Below the pieces are notes generated by a model. It searched no databases, was not told the DNA's origin, and saw nothing but the letters and a program-made list of their open reading frames with translations. Positions 44,550-52,795 of a stretch of 64,000 bases of DNA are shown in pieces (positions within the stretch are counted from its first letter, which is position 1; every line of letters starts with the position of its first letter). Made by a program: the position numbers and the translations under genes. The DNA lies in contig NZ_JAOQNG010000001.1 in assembly GCF_025961225.1 (NCBI RefSeq), forward strand, positions 1,463,001 through 1,527,000. Direction: 5' to 3'. This stretch comes from Azospirillum canadense (GTDB lineage Bacteria > Pseudomonadota > Alphaproteobacteria > Azospirillales > Azospirillaceae).

Positions 44550-45751
44550 CCGTTCCCAGCAACGTCCAGCTCGACCCCGCGGCCGAGGCCCTGGCCCCGA
44601 CCATGCGGGAGTGGCGGCACCACCTGCACGCCCATCCCGAAACCGCCTTCGAGGAGCATGAGACCAGCGCCTTCGTGGCGGACAAACTGCGCTCCTTCGG
44701 GCTGGAGGTGACGACGGGGTTGGGGCGCACCGGCGTGGTCGGCACGCTGAAGGGGCGGCACCAGGGCAACCGCGCCATTGCGCTGCGCGCCGACATGGAC
44801 GCCCTGCACATCCAGGAGCAGAACGACTTCGCCCACCGCTCGGTCAACCCCGGCCGGATGCACGCCTGCGGCCACGACGGGCACACGACGATGCTGCTGG
44901 GCGCGGCGAAGGTGCTGGCCGACGACCCGGACTTCCACGGCACGCTGCACGTGATCTTCCAGCCGGCCGAGGAGAACGAGGGCGGCGCACGGGAGATGGT
45001 CGCCGACGGCCTGTTCGACCGCTTCCCCGTGGACAGCGTCTACGGCATGCACAATTGGCCGGGGCTGCCGCTGGGTCGCATGGCGCTGCGCCCCGGCCCG
45101 ATGATGGGCAGCTACGACATCTTCGAGATCGTGGTCCACGGCCGGGGGAGCCACGCCGCCATGCCGCACCTTGGCGCCGACCCGATCACCGCGGCGGGGC
45201 ACCTGCTGACCACCTTGCAGACCATCCCGGGCCGCAGCCTGCACCCACTGGACAGCGCGGTGGTGTCCACCACCCAAATTTTCGGCGGCGACACCTGGAA
45301 CGTCATTCCGCCGTCGGTCACCATCCGCGGCACGGTCCGCGCCTTCAAGGGCGGCGTGCAGGACACGGTGGAGGCCCGCATGCGCACGCTGGCGGAGCAC
45401 ACCACGGCGTCCTTCGGCTGCACGGCGGAGGTGCGGTACGAGCGGCGCTATCCGGCCACCGTGAACAGCGCGGCGGAGACGGCGCTGTGCGCCGGGGTGG
45501 CGGCGCGGCTGGTCGGGGCGGAGAACGTCGACCACGACCCCATGCCGTCGATGGGGGCGGAGGATTTCGCCTTTATGCTGGAGAAGCGGCCCGGCAGCTA
45601 CGTCTGGCTCGGCAACGGGCCGGCGGAGGGCGGCTGCACGCTGCACAACCCCGCCTACGACTTCAACGACGCCAACCTCGCCATCGGCGCCAGCTATTGG
45701 GTGACCCTGGCGCGGACGCTGCTGTCGCCGAATGCGGAGAAGGCCGCCTGA
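44546..45751 (+). CDS. M20-family amidohydrolase (N-acyl/N-carbamoyl amino acid hydrolase type)
   Basis: 401 residues, usual length for M20D enzymes. ALRADMDALHIQEQ and MHACGHDGHTTMLLGAAKVL hold the metal-binding Cys/His/Asp, IFQPAEENEGGAREM the catalytic Glu, and GRGSHAAMPHLGADPI the dimerisation-domain His. The C-terminal MGAEDFAFMLEKRPGSYVWL completes the metal site. Members hydrolyse hippurate, N-acyl- or N-carbamoyl-amino acids. Overlap with the ATC-hydrolase-like gene suggests it takes the next step, for example releasing L-cysteine from its N-carbamoyl form (inference). Confidence 0.87.
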   Translation: MTVPSNVQLDPAAEALAPTMREWRHHLHAHPETAFEEHETSAFVADKLRSFGLEVTTGLGRTGVVGTLKGRHQGNRAIALRADMDALHIQEQNDFAHRSVNPGRMHACGHDGHTTMLLGAAKVLADDPDFHGTLHVIFQPAEENEGGAREMVADGLFDRFPVDSVYGMHNWPGLPLGRMALRPGPMMGSYDIFEIVVHGRGSHAAMPHLGADPITAAGHLLTTLQTIPGRSLHPLDSAVVSTTQIFGGDTWNVIPPSVTIRGTVRAFKGGVQDTVEARMRTLAEHTTASFGCTAEVRYERRYPATVNSAAETALCAGVAARLVGAENVDHDPMPSMGAEDFAFMLEKRPGSYVWLGNGPAEGGCTLHNPAYDFNDANLAIGASYWVTLARTLLSPNAEKAA

Positions 45752-45802
45752 GCATCGCTTCAGCGTCCCAAACCAAATTGGCGGAAATTTTTGTCGGTGG
45801 GG

Positions 45803-45829
45803 TGTCGGGCGCGGGCATACTCGGTCGTC
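45803..45829 (+). promoter_or_regulatory. Candidate ECF promoter TGTCGG-N17-CGTC upstream of DGPF/sigma operon
   Basis: TGTCGG at 45803-45808 and CGTC at 45826-45829 are separated by 17 bp and lie 30 bp before the DGPF gene start. The same two boxes with the same spacing occur at 47521-47547. ECF42 sigma factors usually control their own DGPF-linked operon from a TGTCG-type -35 element. Confidence 0.65.
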
Positions 45830-45859
45830 CTGGGGAGGACGAACAAGGGGACTGCCCGC

Positions 45860-46246
45860 ATGCTCTACGCGATTCTCTGCTACGACCATGAAGACGCCAT
45901 CGGCGCCTGGACCAAGGAGGAGGAGGCCGCGGTGATGGGCCGCCTCTCCGTGGTGCAGGAGGTGCTGTCCCGGCAGGGACGGCTGGGGCCGGTGGCGCGG
46001 CTGGTGCCCACGACCGCAGCGACCACCGTCCGCAAGGCGCAGGACCCGGTCGTGCTCGACGGCCCCTTCGCCGAGACCAAGGAACAGCTGCTCGGCTTCT
46101 TCGTGGTCGAGTGCGCCGACCTGGAGGAGGCGATCGAGACGGCGAAGGACCTCGCCCGTGCCAACGCGCCCGGCGGTTCCTACGAGGTCCGGCCCATCGC
46201 GCTCTTCAAGCCGGGCCAGATCCAGACAGAGGGCGCGGCGGGATGA
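45860..46246 (+). CDS. DGPF/YciI-domain protein, partner of ECF42 sigma factor
   Basis: 128 residues with the family motif VVLDGPFAETKEQLLGFF and the C-terminal GGSYEVRPI, typical of DGPF (YciI-like) proteins that accompany ECF42 sigma factors. YciI domains are small alpha-beta folds with a His/Asp active-site pair; the role of these sigma-linked versions is unknown. ATG 45860 gives the normal MLYAILCYD start. It overlaps the sigma gene by four bases (ATGA). Confidence 0.88.
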   Translation: MLYAILCYDHEDAIGAWTKEEEAAVMGRLSVVQEVLSRQGRLGPVARLVPTTAATTVRKAQDPVVLDGPFAETKEQLLGFFVVECADLEEAIETAKDLARANAPGGSYEVRPIALFKPGQIQTEGAAG

Positions 46247-47496
46247 ACGACATCGCCTGGATCGATGCGGCGTTCACGGCGGCGCGTCCCCAGGCGCTCG
46301 GCGCGCTGCTGCGCTACTTCCGCGACCTCGACACGGCGGAGGAGGCGTTCCAGGACGCCTGCCTGCGGGCGCTGGACAGCTGGCCGCGCAACGGGCCGCC
46401 GCGCGATCCGGTCGCGTGGCTGATCCTGGTCGGGCGCAACGCGGCGCTCGACGGCGTGCGGAGGCGGAATAGGCTTGAGTCGCTGCCCGACGAGGAGGCG
46501 CTGTCGGACCTGGGAGATGCCGAATCCGACATGGCCGAGCGGCTGGACGGTTCCCACTACCGCGACGACATCCTGCGCCTGCTCTTCATCTGCTGCCATC
46601 CGGACCTGCCGTCAACGCAGCAGATCGCGCTGGCCCTGCGCATTGTCAGCGGCCTGTCGGTCAAGCAGATCGCCCGCGCGTTCCTCGTGGGCGAGAGCGC
46701 GATGGAGCAGCGCATTACCCGCGCCAAGGCGCGCGTCTCCGCCGCCGCCGTGCCGTTCGAGACACCCGGCGCGGTAGAGCGGGCGGAGCGGCTGTCGGCC
46801 GTCGCGGCGATGATCTACCTGATCTTCAACGAGGGCTATTCGGCCAACGCGGTCGTTGACCGGGGCCGCGCTCCCCTCTGCGACGAAGCGATCCGGCTGG
46901 CCCGGCTGCTGCTGCGCCTGTTCCCGGCGGAGCCGGAGATCATGGGGCTGGCCGCCCTGATGCTGCTCCAGCACGCGCGCACGCCGGCCAGGGCCGACGC
47001 GGAAGGCAACGCCGTGCTGCTGGAGGACCAGGACCGCAGCTTGTGGAACCGCCCGATGATCGTGGAGGGGCTAGCACTGATCGACAAGGCGATGCGGCAC
47101 CGGCGGCCCGGCCCCTATCAGGTGCAGGCGGCCATCGCCGCGCTTCACGCGCGGGCCCAGCAGGCGGCGGACACGGACTGGGCGCAGATTGACCGGCTCT
47201 ATGCCACGCTGGAGCGCTTGCAGCCGTCCCCGGTGGTGACGCTGAACCGCGCCGTGGCCGTGTCGAAGCTGCGCGGTGCGGCGGAGGCGCTGGCCATGAT
47301 CGAGCCGCTGGCGCCGCGGCTGTCCGGCTATTTCTTCTTCTTCGGCGCGCGCGGCGCCTTCCTGCACCAGCTTGGCCGGACGGAGGAGGCACGGGAGGCC
47401 TTCAACCGCGCCATCGCGCTCGCCAACACCCCGGCGGAGGCCGCGCACATCCGCATGCACCTCGACCGTCTGGTGGCCGATGTGCAATCCGGCTGA
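46243..47496 (+). CDS. ECF42-type sigma factor with C-terminal extension
   Basis: 417 residues. Region 2 is in LGALLRYFRDLDTAEEAFQD and PVAWLILVGRNAALDGVRRR, region 4 in SGLSVKQIARAFLVGESAME followed by QRITRAKAR. About 200 extra residues follow (MIYLIFNEGYSAN, then a TPR-like helical region ending in LANTPAEAAHIRMHLDRL), the hallmark of ECF42. These sigma factors have no classical anti-sigma factor; the C-terminal extension is thought to control activity. The gene is translationally coupled to the DGPF gene. Candidate target promoters lie in front of that operon and of the SRPBCC gene. Confidence 0.9.
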   Translation: MNDIAWIDAAFTAARPQALGALLRYFRDLDTAEEAFQDACLRALDSWPRNGPPRDPVAWLILVGRNAALDGVRRRNRLESLPDEEALSDLGDAESDMAERLDGSHYRDDILRLLFICCHPDLPSTQQIALALRIVSGLSVKQIARAFLVGESAMEQRITRAKARVSAAAVPFETPGAVERAERLSAVAAMIYLIFNEGYSANAVVDRGRAPLCDEAIRLARLLLRLFPAEPEIMGLAALMLLQHARTPARADAEGNAVLLEDQDRSLWNRPMIVEGLALIDKAMRHRRPGPYQVQAAIAALHARAQQAADTDWAQIDRLYATLERLQPSPVVTLNRAVAVSKLRGAAEALAMIEPLAPRLSGYFFFFGARGAFLHQLGRTEEAREAFNRAIALANTPAEAAHIRMHLDRLVADVQSG

Positions 47497-47520
47497 CCGA
47501 AGAAAAAAACCGAAGGGAGA

Positions 47521-47547
47521 TGTCGGGAGACCGGCCGGCGCTTCGTC
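47521..47547 (+). promoter_or_regulatory. Second candidate ECF promoter TGTCGG-N17-CGTC, upstream of SRPBCC/VOC operon
   Basis: TGTCGG at 47521-47526 and CGTC at 47544-47547, spacing 17 bp, identical in both boxes to the site at 45803. It lies 41 bp before the SRPBCC gene, making that operon a likely member of the ECF42 regulon. Confidence 0.65.
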
Positions 47548-47587
47548 CTTGGGACACAGTCTCAGCCACGGGAGGACAGGGACCATC

Positions 47588-48082
47588 ATGACCACTGCCG
47601 ACATCGACCCCGCCGTCAGCCGCACCCTGACGATCAGCCGCGTCCTGGATGCGCCGGCAGCACTCGTTTTCCGGGCCTGGACCGATCCGGTGCAGCTGCC
47701 GCACTTCTGGGGGCCGCACGGCATGACGACGCCCTTCGTGGAGATGGACCTGAAGCCGGGCGGCGCCTTCCGCACGCTGATGCGCGCGCCGGACGGTGCG
47801 GAATACCCGACCTCCGGCGTGTTCCTGGAGATCGTGGAGAACCGGCGACTGGTCTTCACCGACGCTTACGAGCCCGGATTCGTGCCCGCCGCCAAGCCTT
47901 TCTTCACCGCCGTGATCACCTTCGAAGAACAGGGCGACGGCAAGACCCTGCTGACCGCACAGGCGCGCCATTGGCGGGACGAGGACCGCGACGCGCATGA
48001 GAAAATGGGCTTCCATGACGGCTGGGGGCAGAGCCTGGACCGGCTGGCCCAGCATCTGGACACCATTCAAAACACGAAGTAA
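47588..48082 (+). CDS. SRPBCC-domain protein, AHSA1-type
   Basis: 164 residues beginning with SRTLTISRVLDAPAALVFRA and WTDPVQLPHFWGP, the standard start of activator-of-Hsp90-homologue-1-like SRPBCC proteins, and ending in the long helix GWGQSLDRLAQHLD. The fold makes a deep pocket for a hydrophobic ligand. Such genes are regularly found beside ECF sigma factors with DGPF proteins. ATG 47588 has GGGAGGACAGGG upstream. A candidate ECF promoter precedes it and a VOC gene follows 19 bp later. Confidence 0.88.
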   Translation: MTTADIDPAVSRTLTISRVLDAPAALVFRAWTDPVQLPHFWGPHGMTTPFVEMDLKPGGAFRTLMRAPDGAEYPTSGVFLEIVENRRLVFTDAYEPGFVPAAKPFFTAVITFEEQGDGKTLLTAQARHWRDEDRDAHEKMGFHDGWGQSLDRLAQHLDTIQNTK

Positions 48083-48101
48083 CCAGAGGGAAGAGAACGA
48101 T

Positions 48102-48533
48102 ATGAGCACGACCGACACCGAATTTCCGGCGGTTCCGAAGGATCTTCCCCCGCTGGTCGGCGGGGTGGTTCCGCACCTGACGCTCAGCGACGCCGTCGCG
48201 GCGATCGACTTCTACACGCGGGCCTTCGGCGCGCAGGAACTGGCCCGTATTCCGGCCCAGGACGGCAAGCGGCTGATGCACGCCCACCTGCGCGTCAACG
48301 GCAGTTCGATCATGTTCAACGACGCCTTCGCCGAATGCGGCCAGGGGCTGGTGCCGCCGCAGGCCTTCGCGCTCCACCTGCAGGTGGACGACGTCGAGGC
48401 TTGGTGGAAGCGCGCGGTGGAGGCCGGGGCCGAGGTGGTGATGCCCTTGCAGGACATGTTCTGGGGCGACCGCTATGGGCAGGTCCGCGACCCCTTCGGC
48501 GTGACGTGGTCGCTCGCCGCGCACATCCGCTGA
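48102..48533 (+). CDS. VOC-superfamily protein, PhnB/glyoxalase-like
   Basis: 143 residues with paired beta-alpha-beta-beta-beta modules: VVPHLTLSDAVAAIDFYTRA, LMHAHLRVNGSSIMFND, FALHLQVDDVEAWWKRAVEA and RYGQVRDPFGVTWSLAAHI. The His and Glu positions that bind metal in glyoxalases are partly present, so it may be a metalloenzyme or a binding/resistance protein. GGGAAGAGA precedes the start. Probably co-transcribed with the SRPBCC gene under ECF42 control. Confidence 0.85.
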   Translation: MSTTDTEFPAVPKDLPPLVGGVVPHLTLSDAVAAIDFYTRAFGAQELARIPAQDGKRLMHAHLRVNGSSIMFNDAFAECGQGLVPPQAFALHLQVDDVEAWWKRAVEAGAEVVMPLQDMFWGDRYGQVRDPFGVTWSLAAHIR

Positions 48534-48544
48534 GCGAGGGTTGA

Positions 48545-48630
48545 ATTCACCACCAAGGCACCAAGACACCAAGAGTCCCCGCTATGCCGGGCGCGAGGAT
48601 TCTTGGTGCCTTGGTGTCTTGGTGGTGAAT
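48545..48630. repeat. Long inverted repeat built from CACCAAG units between convergent genes
   Basis: Left arm 48545-48574 (ATTCACCACCAAGG, then CACCAAGACACCAAGA) pairs with right arm 48601-48630 over 30 bp with two mismatches, loop of 26 nt. Both arms consist of tandem CACCAAG-type 8-mers. It sits between the convergent VOC and GntR genes and could act as a two-way transcription end; the CACCAAGG motif is also a common dispersed intergenic repeat type. Confidence 0.75.
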
Positions 48631-48632
48631 CC

Positions 48633-49373
48633 TCACAACGTGAACAGCGCGTCCCGCACCGCGATCAAATGGGCGCGGATCACCTCGCGGGCGGCGGCCG
48701 GGTCGCGGGCTTTCAGGGCGGCGACGATGGCCCGGTGCTGTTTCTCATACAGGATGCGCCGCTCTGGCGTCAGGCTGCGCTGCTTCAGCACGTTCCATTC
48801 CGCGTTGTCGCGGATGCGGTTCAGCACGGCGTAGAAGGCGTCCAGCAGTTCGTTCCGGCAGGCGGCGATCACCGCGCGGTGCAGGGCGCCGTCCCAATGC
48901 TCGAACTCCGGGATCGACCGCGCTCCTTCCGACTCCCGCAGGCAGCGCTCCATCTCCGCGAAGTCGGCCAGCGTCGCGCGGGCGACGGCGAGGTCGGCGA
49001 TGGCCGGCTCCAGCAGGATGCGCGCTTCCATCACCTCCGCCGGGCTGGCGTTCATAAAGGCGGCGGGCAGCAGCAGGGCGGAGCCGTTCAGCGCCGACGC
49101 CCCGTCCAGTTCCACCAGGAAGGTGCCGCGCCCGACGCCGCGGGCGATGCGCCCCTCCGCCTCCAGCATGTCGAGCGCCCGGCGCACCGTGTTGCGCGCG
49201 AGGCCTAGGGATTCCGCCAGCCGCCGCTCCGTCGGCAGTTGCTCGCCGGGGCGCCAGAGGCCGCTGGCGATGGCGCGCTGGAGATGGTCGTAGGCAATCT
49301 GCGCCCGGCCGAGCGTGTCCGGCGGCTTCACGCCGGAGACGGATGTCAGGTTGGCCATCGGGAGCTTGGACAT
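48633..49373 (-). CDS. GntR-family transcriptional regulator, FadR/FCD subfamily
   Basis: 246 residues. The N-terminal wHTH reads AYDHLQRAIASGLWRPGEQL, PTERRLAESLGLARNTVRRA and LDMLEAEGRIARGVGRGTF; the C-terminal FCD effector domain (about 100-235) has Asp and His residues typical of its metal/ligand site (ARILLEPAIADLA, FHHW-like EHWDGALHRAVIAACRN). ATG 49373 was chosen; the open frame upstream to 49520 looks non-coding. It is divergent from the FAH-family gene at 49610 and probably represses the catabolic-uptake cluster until its ligand is present. Confidence 0.88.
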   Translation of the reverse strand: MSKLPMANLTSVSGVKPPDTLGRAQIAYDHLQRAIASGLWRPGEQLPTERRLAESLGLARNTVRRALDMLEAEGRIARGVGRGTFLVELDGASALNGSALLLPAAFMNASPAEVMEARILLEPAIADLAVARATLADFAEMERCLRESEGARSIPEFEHWDGALHRAVIAACRNELLDAFYAVLNRIRDNAEWNVLKQRSLTPERRILYEKQHRAIVAALKARDPAAAREVIRAHLIAVRDALFTL

Positions 49374-49473
49374 GGGGCCGGTCCCCTGGTCGCGCGGGAG
49401 GGTGCCATTCCGGTTCGGAACGCACCAATGACGAACCATAAGGTCCGTCGGCACTGTGAGCCAATACGCTATA

Positions 49474-49484
49474 TCGTGATACGA
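49474..49484. promoter_or_regulatory. Candidate GntR/FCD operator TCGT-GAT-ACGA
   Basis: A palindrome TCGT (49474-49477) and ACGA (49481-49484) with 3-bp spacer, in the AT-rich part of the intergenic region between the GntR gene and the cluster it should control. FCD-type regulators typically bind short palindromes of the form TnGTnnnACnA. Only one copy is seen. Confidence 0.45.
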
Positions 49485-49609
49485 ATAATCAGCCTTACGG
49501 ATTATTGACGTACAACGCATCCCTGCGACAGGATGAACCAGCGGTGAGGCAATTTTGTACCGATAAGGTTCACCGAAAAACCAGTCACCCTTTCACAAAA
49601 GGAATGGGC

Positions 49610-50497
49610 ATGAAACTGGCGACAATTCGCAGGGAGGACGGCGCACGGGTTGCGCTGGTGGACGCGGACAAGGGACGGGTGTGGCCGATCGAACCGCCGG
49701 CCTGGGCTCCGAAGCCCTTCAGCATGGCGGATGTGATCCGGGGCTGGCGCGACCTGCGCGACAGCTTGCGGGCCGAGGGGGAGGGGATTCCCCTGTCGCA
49801 GGTGGACTTGCTCGCCCCGATCCCGCACCCACAGCGCAACCTGATGTGCGTCGGAAAGAATTACTTCGACCACGCCCATGAATTCACGCGGTCCGGCTTT
49901 GACAGCAGCGCCTCGTCGGCCAAGGACGCGATCCCGGAGCATCCCATCATCTTCACCAAGGTGCCGGAAACGGTGATCGGCCCCGGCGCCGCGATCCGCT
50001 ACCCGCACGGGGTCAGCGACCAGATCGACTACGAGGTCGAACTGGTCGTGGTGATCGGCCGGGCCGGGCGGGACATCCCCAAGGCGCAGGCGATGGACCA
50101 TGTCTTCGGCTACACCATCGCCAACGACGTGACCGCCCGCGACATCCAGGCCCGGCACAAGCAGTGGTTCCTCGGCAAGTCGCTCGACACCTTCTGCCCG
50201 CTCGGCCCCTGGATCGTGACGGCGGACGAGGTGGACCTGTCCGACACGCCGGTCCGCACCTGGGTGAACGGGGAGCTTCGGCAGGACTCCAACACCCGCG
50301 ACCTGATCTTCGACGTGCCGACGCTGATCGAGACGATGTCGCGCGGCATCACCTTGCAGCCGGGCGACCTGATCCTGACCGGCACGCCGGCCGGGGTGGG
50401 CCTTGGCTTCACGCCGCCGAAGTTCCTGAAGCCCGGCGACCGGGTGAAGCTGGAGATCGGCGGGATCGGCGTCCTGGAAAACACGCTGGAAGGCTGA
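49610..50497 (+). CDS. Fumarylacetoacetate hydrolase family protein
   Basis: 295 residues. The FAH catalytic domain begins near residue 75 (NLMCVGKNYFDHAHEF) and has the metal ligands in IDYEVELVVVIGRAGRDI, the motif GYTIANDVTARDIQ and the substrate loop GKSLDTFCPLGPWIV; TGTPAGVGLGFTPPKFL closes the site. The family cleaves or decarboxylates acylpyruvates and related diketo acids. ATG 49610 follows AAGGA by 10 bases; an ATG at 49604 is possible. First gene of the catabolic-uptake cluster, six bases before the alpha/beta hydrolase. Confidence 0.9.
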   Translation: MKLATIRREDGARVALVDADKGRVWPIEPPAWAPKPFSMADVIRGWRDLRDSLRAEGEGIPLSQVDLLAPIPHPQRNLMCVGKNYFDHAHEFTRSGFDSSASSAKDAIPEHPIIFTKVPETVIGPGAAIRYPHGVSDQIDYEVELVVVIGRAGRDIPKAQAMDHVFGYTIANDVTARDIQARHKQWFLGKSLDTFCPLGPWIVTADEVDLSDTPVRTWVNGELRQDSNTRDLIFDVPTLIETMSRGITLQPGDLILTGTPAGVGLGFTPPKFLKPGDRVKLEIGGIGVLENTLEG

Positions 50498-50502
50498 CCG
50501 CC

Positions 50503-51282
50503 ATGGCGACGGTGACCGTGGACCGCATGGCCGTGGAGGTGGACGGGCAGGGCGACCCGGTGCTGATGATCCACGGCCTGGGCGGCACCTCCAACACCTA
50601 CACGCCGCAGGTCATGGGGCTCGGCGGACGCTACCGGTTCATCCGGCCGGATCTGCCGGGGTCCGGCCGGTCGAAAACGCCGGACGGGGCGCTGTCCATC
50701 GGCCTGTTCGTCGCCTCCGTGGCGAAGCTCTGCGCCGTGCTGGGGATCGAGCGTGCGCATGTGGTCGGGCATTCGCTGGGCACCATCGTGGCGCAGCATC
50801 TGGCGGTGGAGCATCCGGGGCTGGTGCGCTCCCTGACACTGTTCGGGCCGCTGATGGCCCCGGCCGATGCCGGGCGGCAGGGCCTGCGCGACCGCGCCGC
50901 CAAGGCGCGGGACGAGGGCATGGCGCCCATCGCCGACGCCATCGTGCAGAGCTCGCTGTCCACCGACACGCGGGCCAGCCAGCCGGCGGTCGCGGCCTTC
51001 GTGCGGGAATCGGTGATGCGCCAGTGCGCCGAGGGCTACGCCAAGACCTGCGAGGCGCTGGCCGGCGCGCAGGCCGCCGACCCGTCGCGCATCCGTGTGC
51101 GCACGGTGCTGATCGCGGGGGACGAGGACGCGGTGGCCCCGGCCTCCGTCGCGCGGACGATCTCGGACCGCATGAACGGCGCCGCACCCGTGCGGGTGCT
51201 GCCCCGCTGCGGCCACTGGCAGACGCTGGAGCGCGCCGCAGATTGCACGGCGATCCTCAGGGAGGCGCTTCAGGGACGATAG
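50503..51282 (+). CDS. Alpha/beta-fold hydrolase
   Basis: 259 residues with a full alpha/beta hydrolase framework: oxyanion loop MIHGLGGTSNTY, nucleophile elbow VVGHSLGTIVA (Ser), acid in AGDEDAVAP (Asp) and His in RCGHWQTLE. It resembles the 3-oxoadipate enol-lactonase and C-C hydrolase type. Position directly after the FAH-family gene suggests that it opens a lactone or cleaves a ring-fission product in the same pathway. Confidence 0.88.
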   Translation: MATVTVDRMAVEVDGQGDPVLMIHGLGGTSNTYTPQVMGLGGRYRFIRPDLPGSGRSKTPDGALSIGLFVASVAKLCAVLGIERAHVVGHSLGTIVAQHLAVEHPGLVRSLTLFGPLMAPADAGRQGLRDRAAKARDEGMAPIADAIVQSSLSTDTRASQPAVAAFVRESVMRQCAEGYAKTCEALAGAQAADPSRIRVRTVLIAGDEDAVAPASVARTISDRMNGAAPVRVLPRCGHWQTLERAADCTAILREALQGR

Positions 51283-51348
51283 ACGGTTTGGCCGCTCCCC
51301 GGAACAGCCGCGACAGACGGCGAGGCGAGCGCTTTCAGGGAGGAAACC

Positions 51349-52638
51349 ATGGCGAACGTTCTGGTCACGAACGTGCGCATTCTCGACGGCACGGGCGAGT
51401 ACCCTTACACCGGCGAGGTGCTGATCCAGGGCAACCGCATCCTGCGCGTGGCGCGCGGCCTGCGCAGCCTGCCGACCGTCGGCGCCACCGTCATCGACGG
51501 GGCCGGCGCCACGCTGATGCCCGGCATGACGGAGGCCCACACCCACTTTTCCTGGAACGACCAGCCCGACCTGGAATCCATCCAGCGCATGCCGCCGGAG
51601 GAGCACACGCTGTGGGCCGCCCGCGTGGCGAAGACCTACATCGATTCCGGCTTCACCTCCTGCGTGGGCGCGGCGGCGGCCAAGCCGCGGCTGGACGTGG
51701 TGGTGCGCAACGCCATCAACAGCGGCCTGATCCCCGGCCCCCGCTACCTCGCCAACGGGCAGGAGATCGCCACGACCGGTGGCCTCGGCGACACCTCGCC
51801 GCCGCACATCCCAGCACCGGAACTCAGCTTCGGCTGGGTGGTGACCGGGCCGGAGGACATGCGGCGCGCCGTGCGCATGTTCATCAAGTACGGCGTGGAT
51901 CTGCTGAAGCTGAACATCTCCGGCGAGGAGATCGCGGGCGTCGCCGCCGAGGAAACGCCCATGTGCGACGACGAGGTCGCCATGGCGGTCAGCGAAGCGC
52001 ACCGCCGCGGCCGGCGGGTCTGCGCCCACGCGCGCTCCGCGGAATCGGTGAAGATGTGCGTCCGCCACGGGGTGGACATCATCTACCACGCCTCCTACGC
52101 CGACGAGGAGGCGCTGGACATGCTGGAGGCGGCGAAGGACCGCCACTTCGTGGCCCCGGCGCTCGCCTGGCTGTTCCGCACCGGGCGCGACGCCGGCCCC
52201 TGGGGCATCAAGCCGGACAGCCCCATGGCCATCAAATACCAGCGCGAGGCGGAGATCGCCTGCGAGACCATGCGCAAGATGCTGAAGCGCGGTATCCGCG
52301 TTCTGCCCGGCGGCGACTACGGTTTCGCCTGGATCCCGCACGGCACCAACGCCAAGGACCTGGAATACTTCGTCGACCACTGCGGCTTCTCCCCCATGGA
52401 GGCCATCGTTTCGACGACGAAGTGGGGCGGGGAGATCATGGGACGCCCTGGAGAACTGGGGCAGATCAAGGAAGGCTATCTCGCCGACCTGATCCTGGTG
52501 GACGGCGATCCCGTCGCGAACATCCGCATCCTCCAGGACCGCACGCGCCTGCTGTTCGTCATGAAGGACGGCGAGTTCCACAAGGCCCCGGACATGGCCC
52601 CGCAGCGCAGCCGCTATGGCATGGGGGTGGTGGCGTGA
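51349..52638 (+). CDS. Amidohydrolase-superfamily enzyme
   Basis: 429 residues. The metal-dependent amidohydrolase barrel shows the first site in MPGMTEAHTHFSW (His-x-His), a Lys in VDLLKLNISGEE that could be the carbamylated bridge, later His residues in RRVCAHARSAESV and IIYHASYADEEAL, and the Asp in VLPGGDYGFAW. The beta-sandwich parts (VLVTNVRILDGTGEYPYTGE and LADLILVDGDPVANIRI) are at both ends. It belongs to the imidazolonepropionase/prolidase-like group. GGGAGGAAACC precedes the start. Substrate unknown; likely a cyclic amide or ester handled by this cluster. Confidence 0.88.
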   Translation: MANVLVTNVRILDGTGEYPYTGEVLIQGNRILRVARGLRSLPTVGATVIDGAGATLMPGMTEAHTHFSWNDQPDLESIQRMPPEEHTLWAARVAKTYIDSGFTSCVGAAAAKPRLDVVVRNAINSGLIPGPRYLANGQEIATTGGLGDTSPPHIPAPELSFGWVVTGPEDMRRAVRMFIKYGVDLLKLNISGEEIAGVAAEETPMCDDEVAMAVSEAHRRGRRVCAHARSAESVKMCVRHGVDIIYHASYADEEALDMLEAAKDRHFVAPALAWLFRTGRDAGPWGIKPDSPMAIKYQREAEIACETMRKMLKRGIRVLPGGDYGFAWIPHGTNAKDLEYFVDHCGFSPMEAIVSTTKWGGEIMGRPGELGQIKEGYLADLILVDGDPVANIRILQDRTRLLFVMKDGEFHKAPDMAPQRSRYGMGVVA

Positions 52639-52661
52639 GGACCGCTTCCGCACCGCGCGCC

Positions 52662-52780
52662 AGAACCCTCTCCCCCCCGGGGAGAGGGCAGGGTGAGGGG
52701 GAAACGTCGCCTCTCCTGCAATGCGCTGGGAGTCGTGCCCCCTCACCCCAACCCTCTCCCCGGGGGGGAGAGGGGGAAAA
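52662..52780. repeat. Paired palindromic repeat element, copy A
   Basis: AACCCTCTCCCCCCCGGGGA starts the left hairpin and CCCCGGGGGGGAGAGGGGG ends the right one; the outer halves GGCAGGGTGAGGGGG and CCCCCTCACCCCAACCCT are complementary. Four such paired elements occur in this half of the window. It fills the gap between the amidohydrolase and livH genes. Confidence 0.8.
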
Positions 52781-52795
52781 TGCGGGGTGCGGGCG

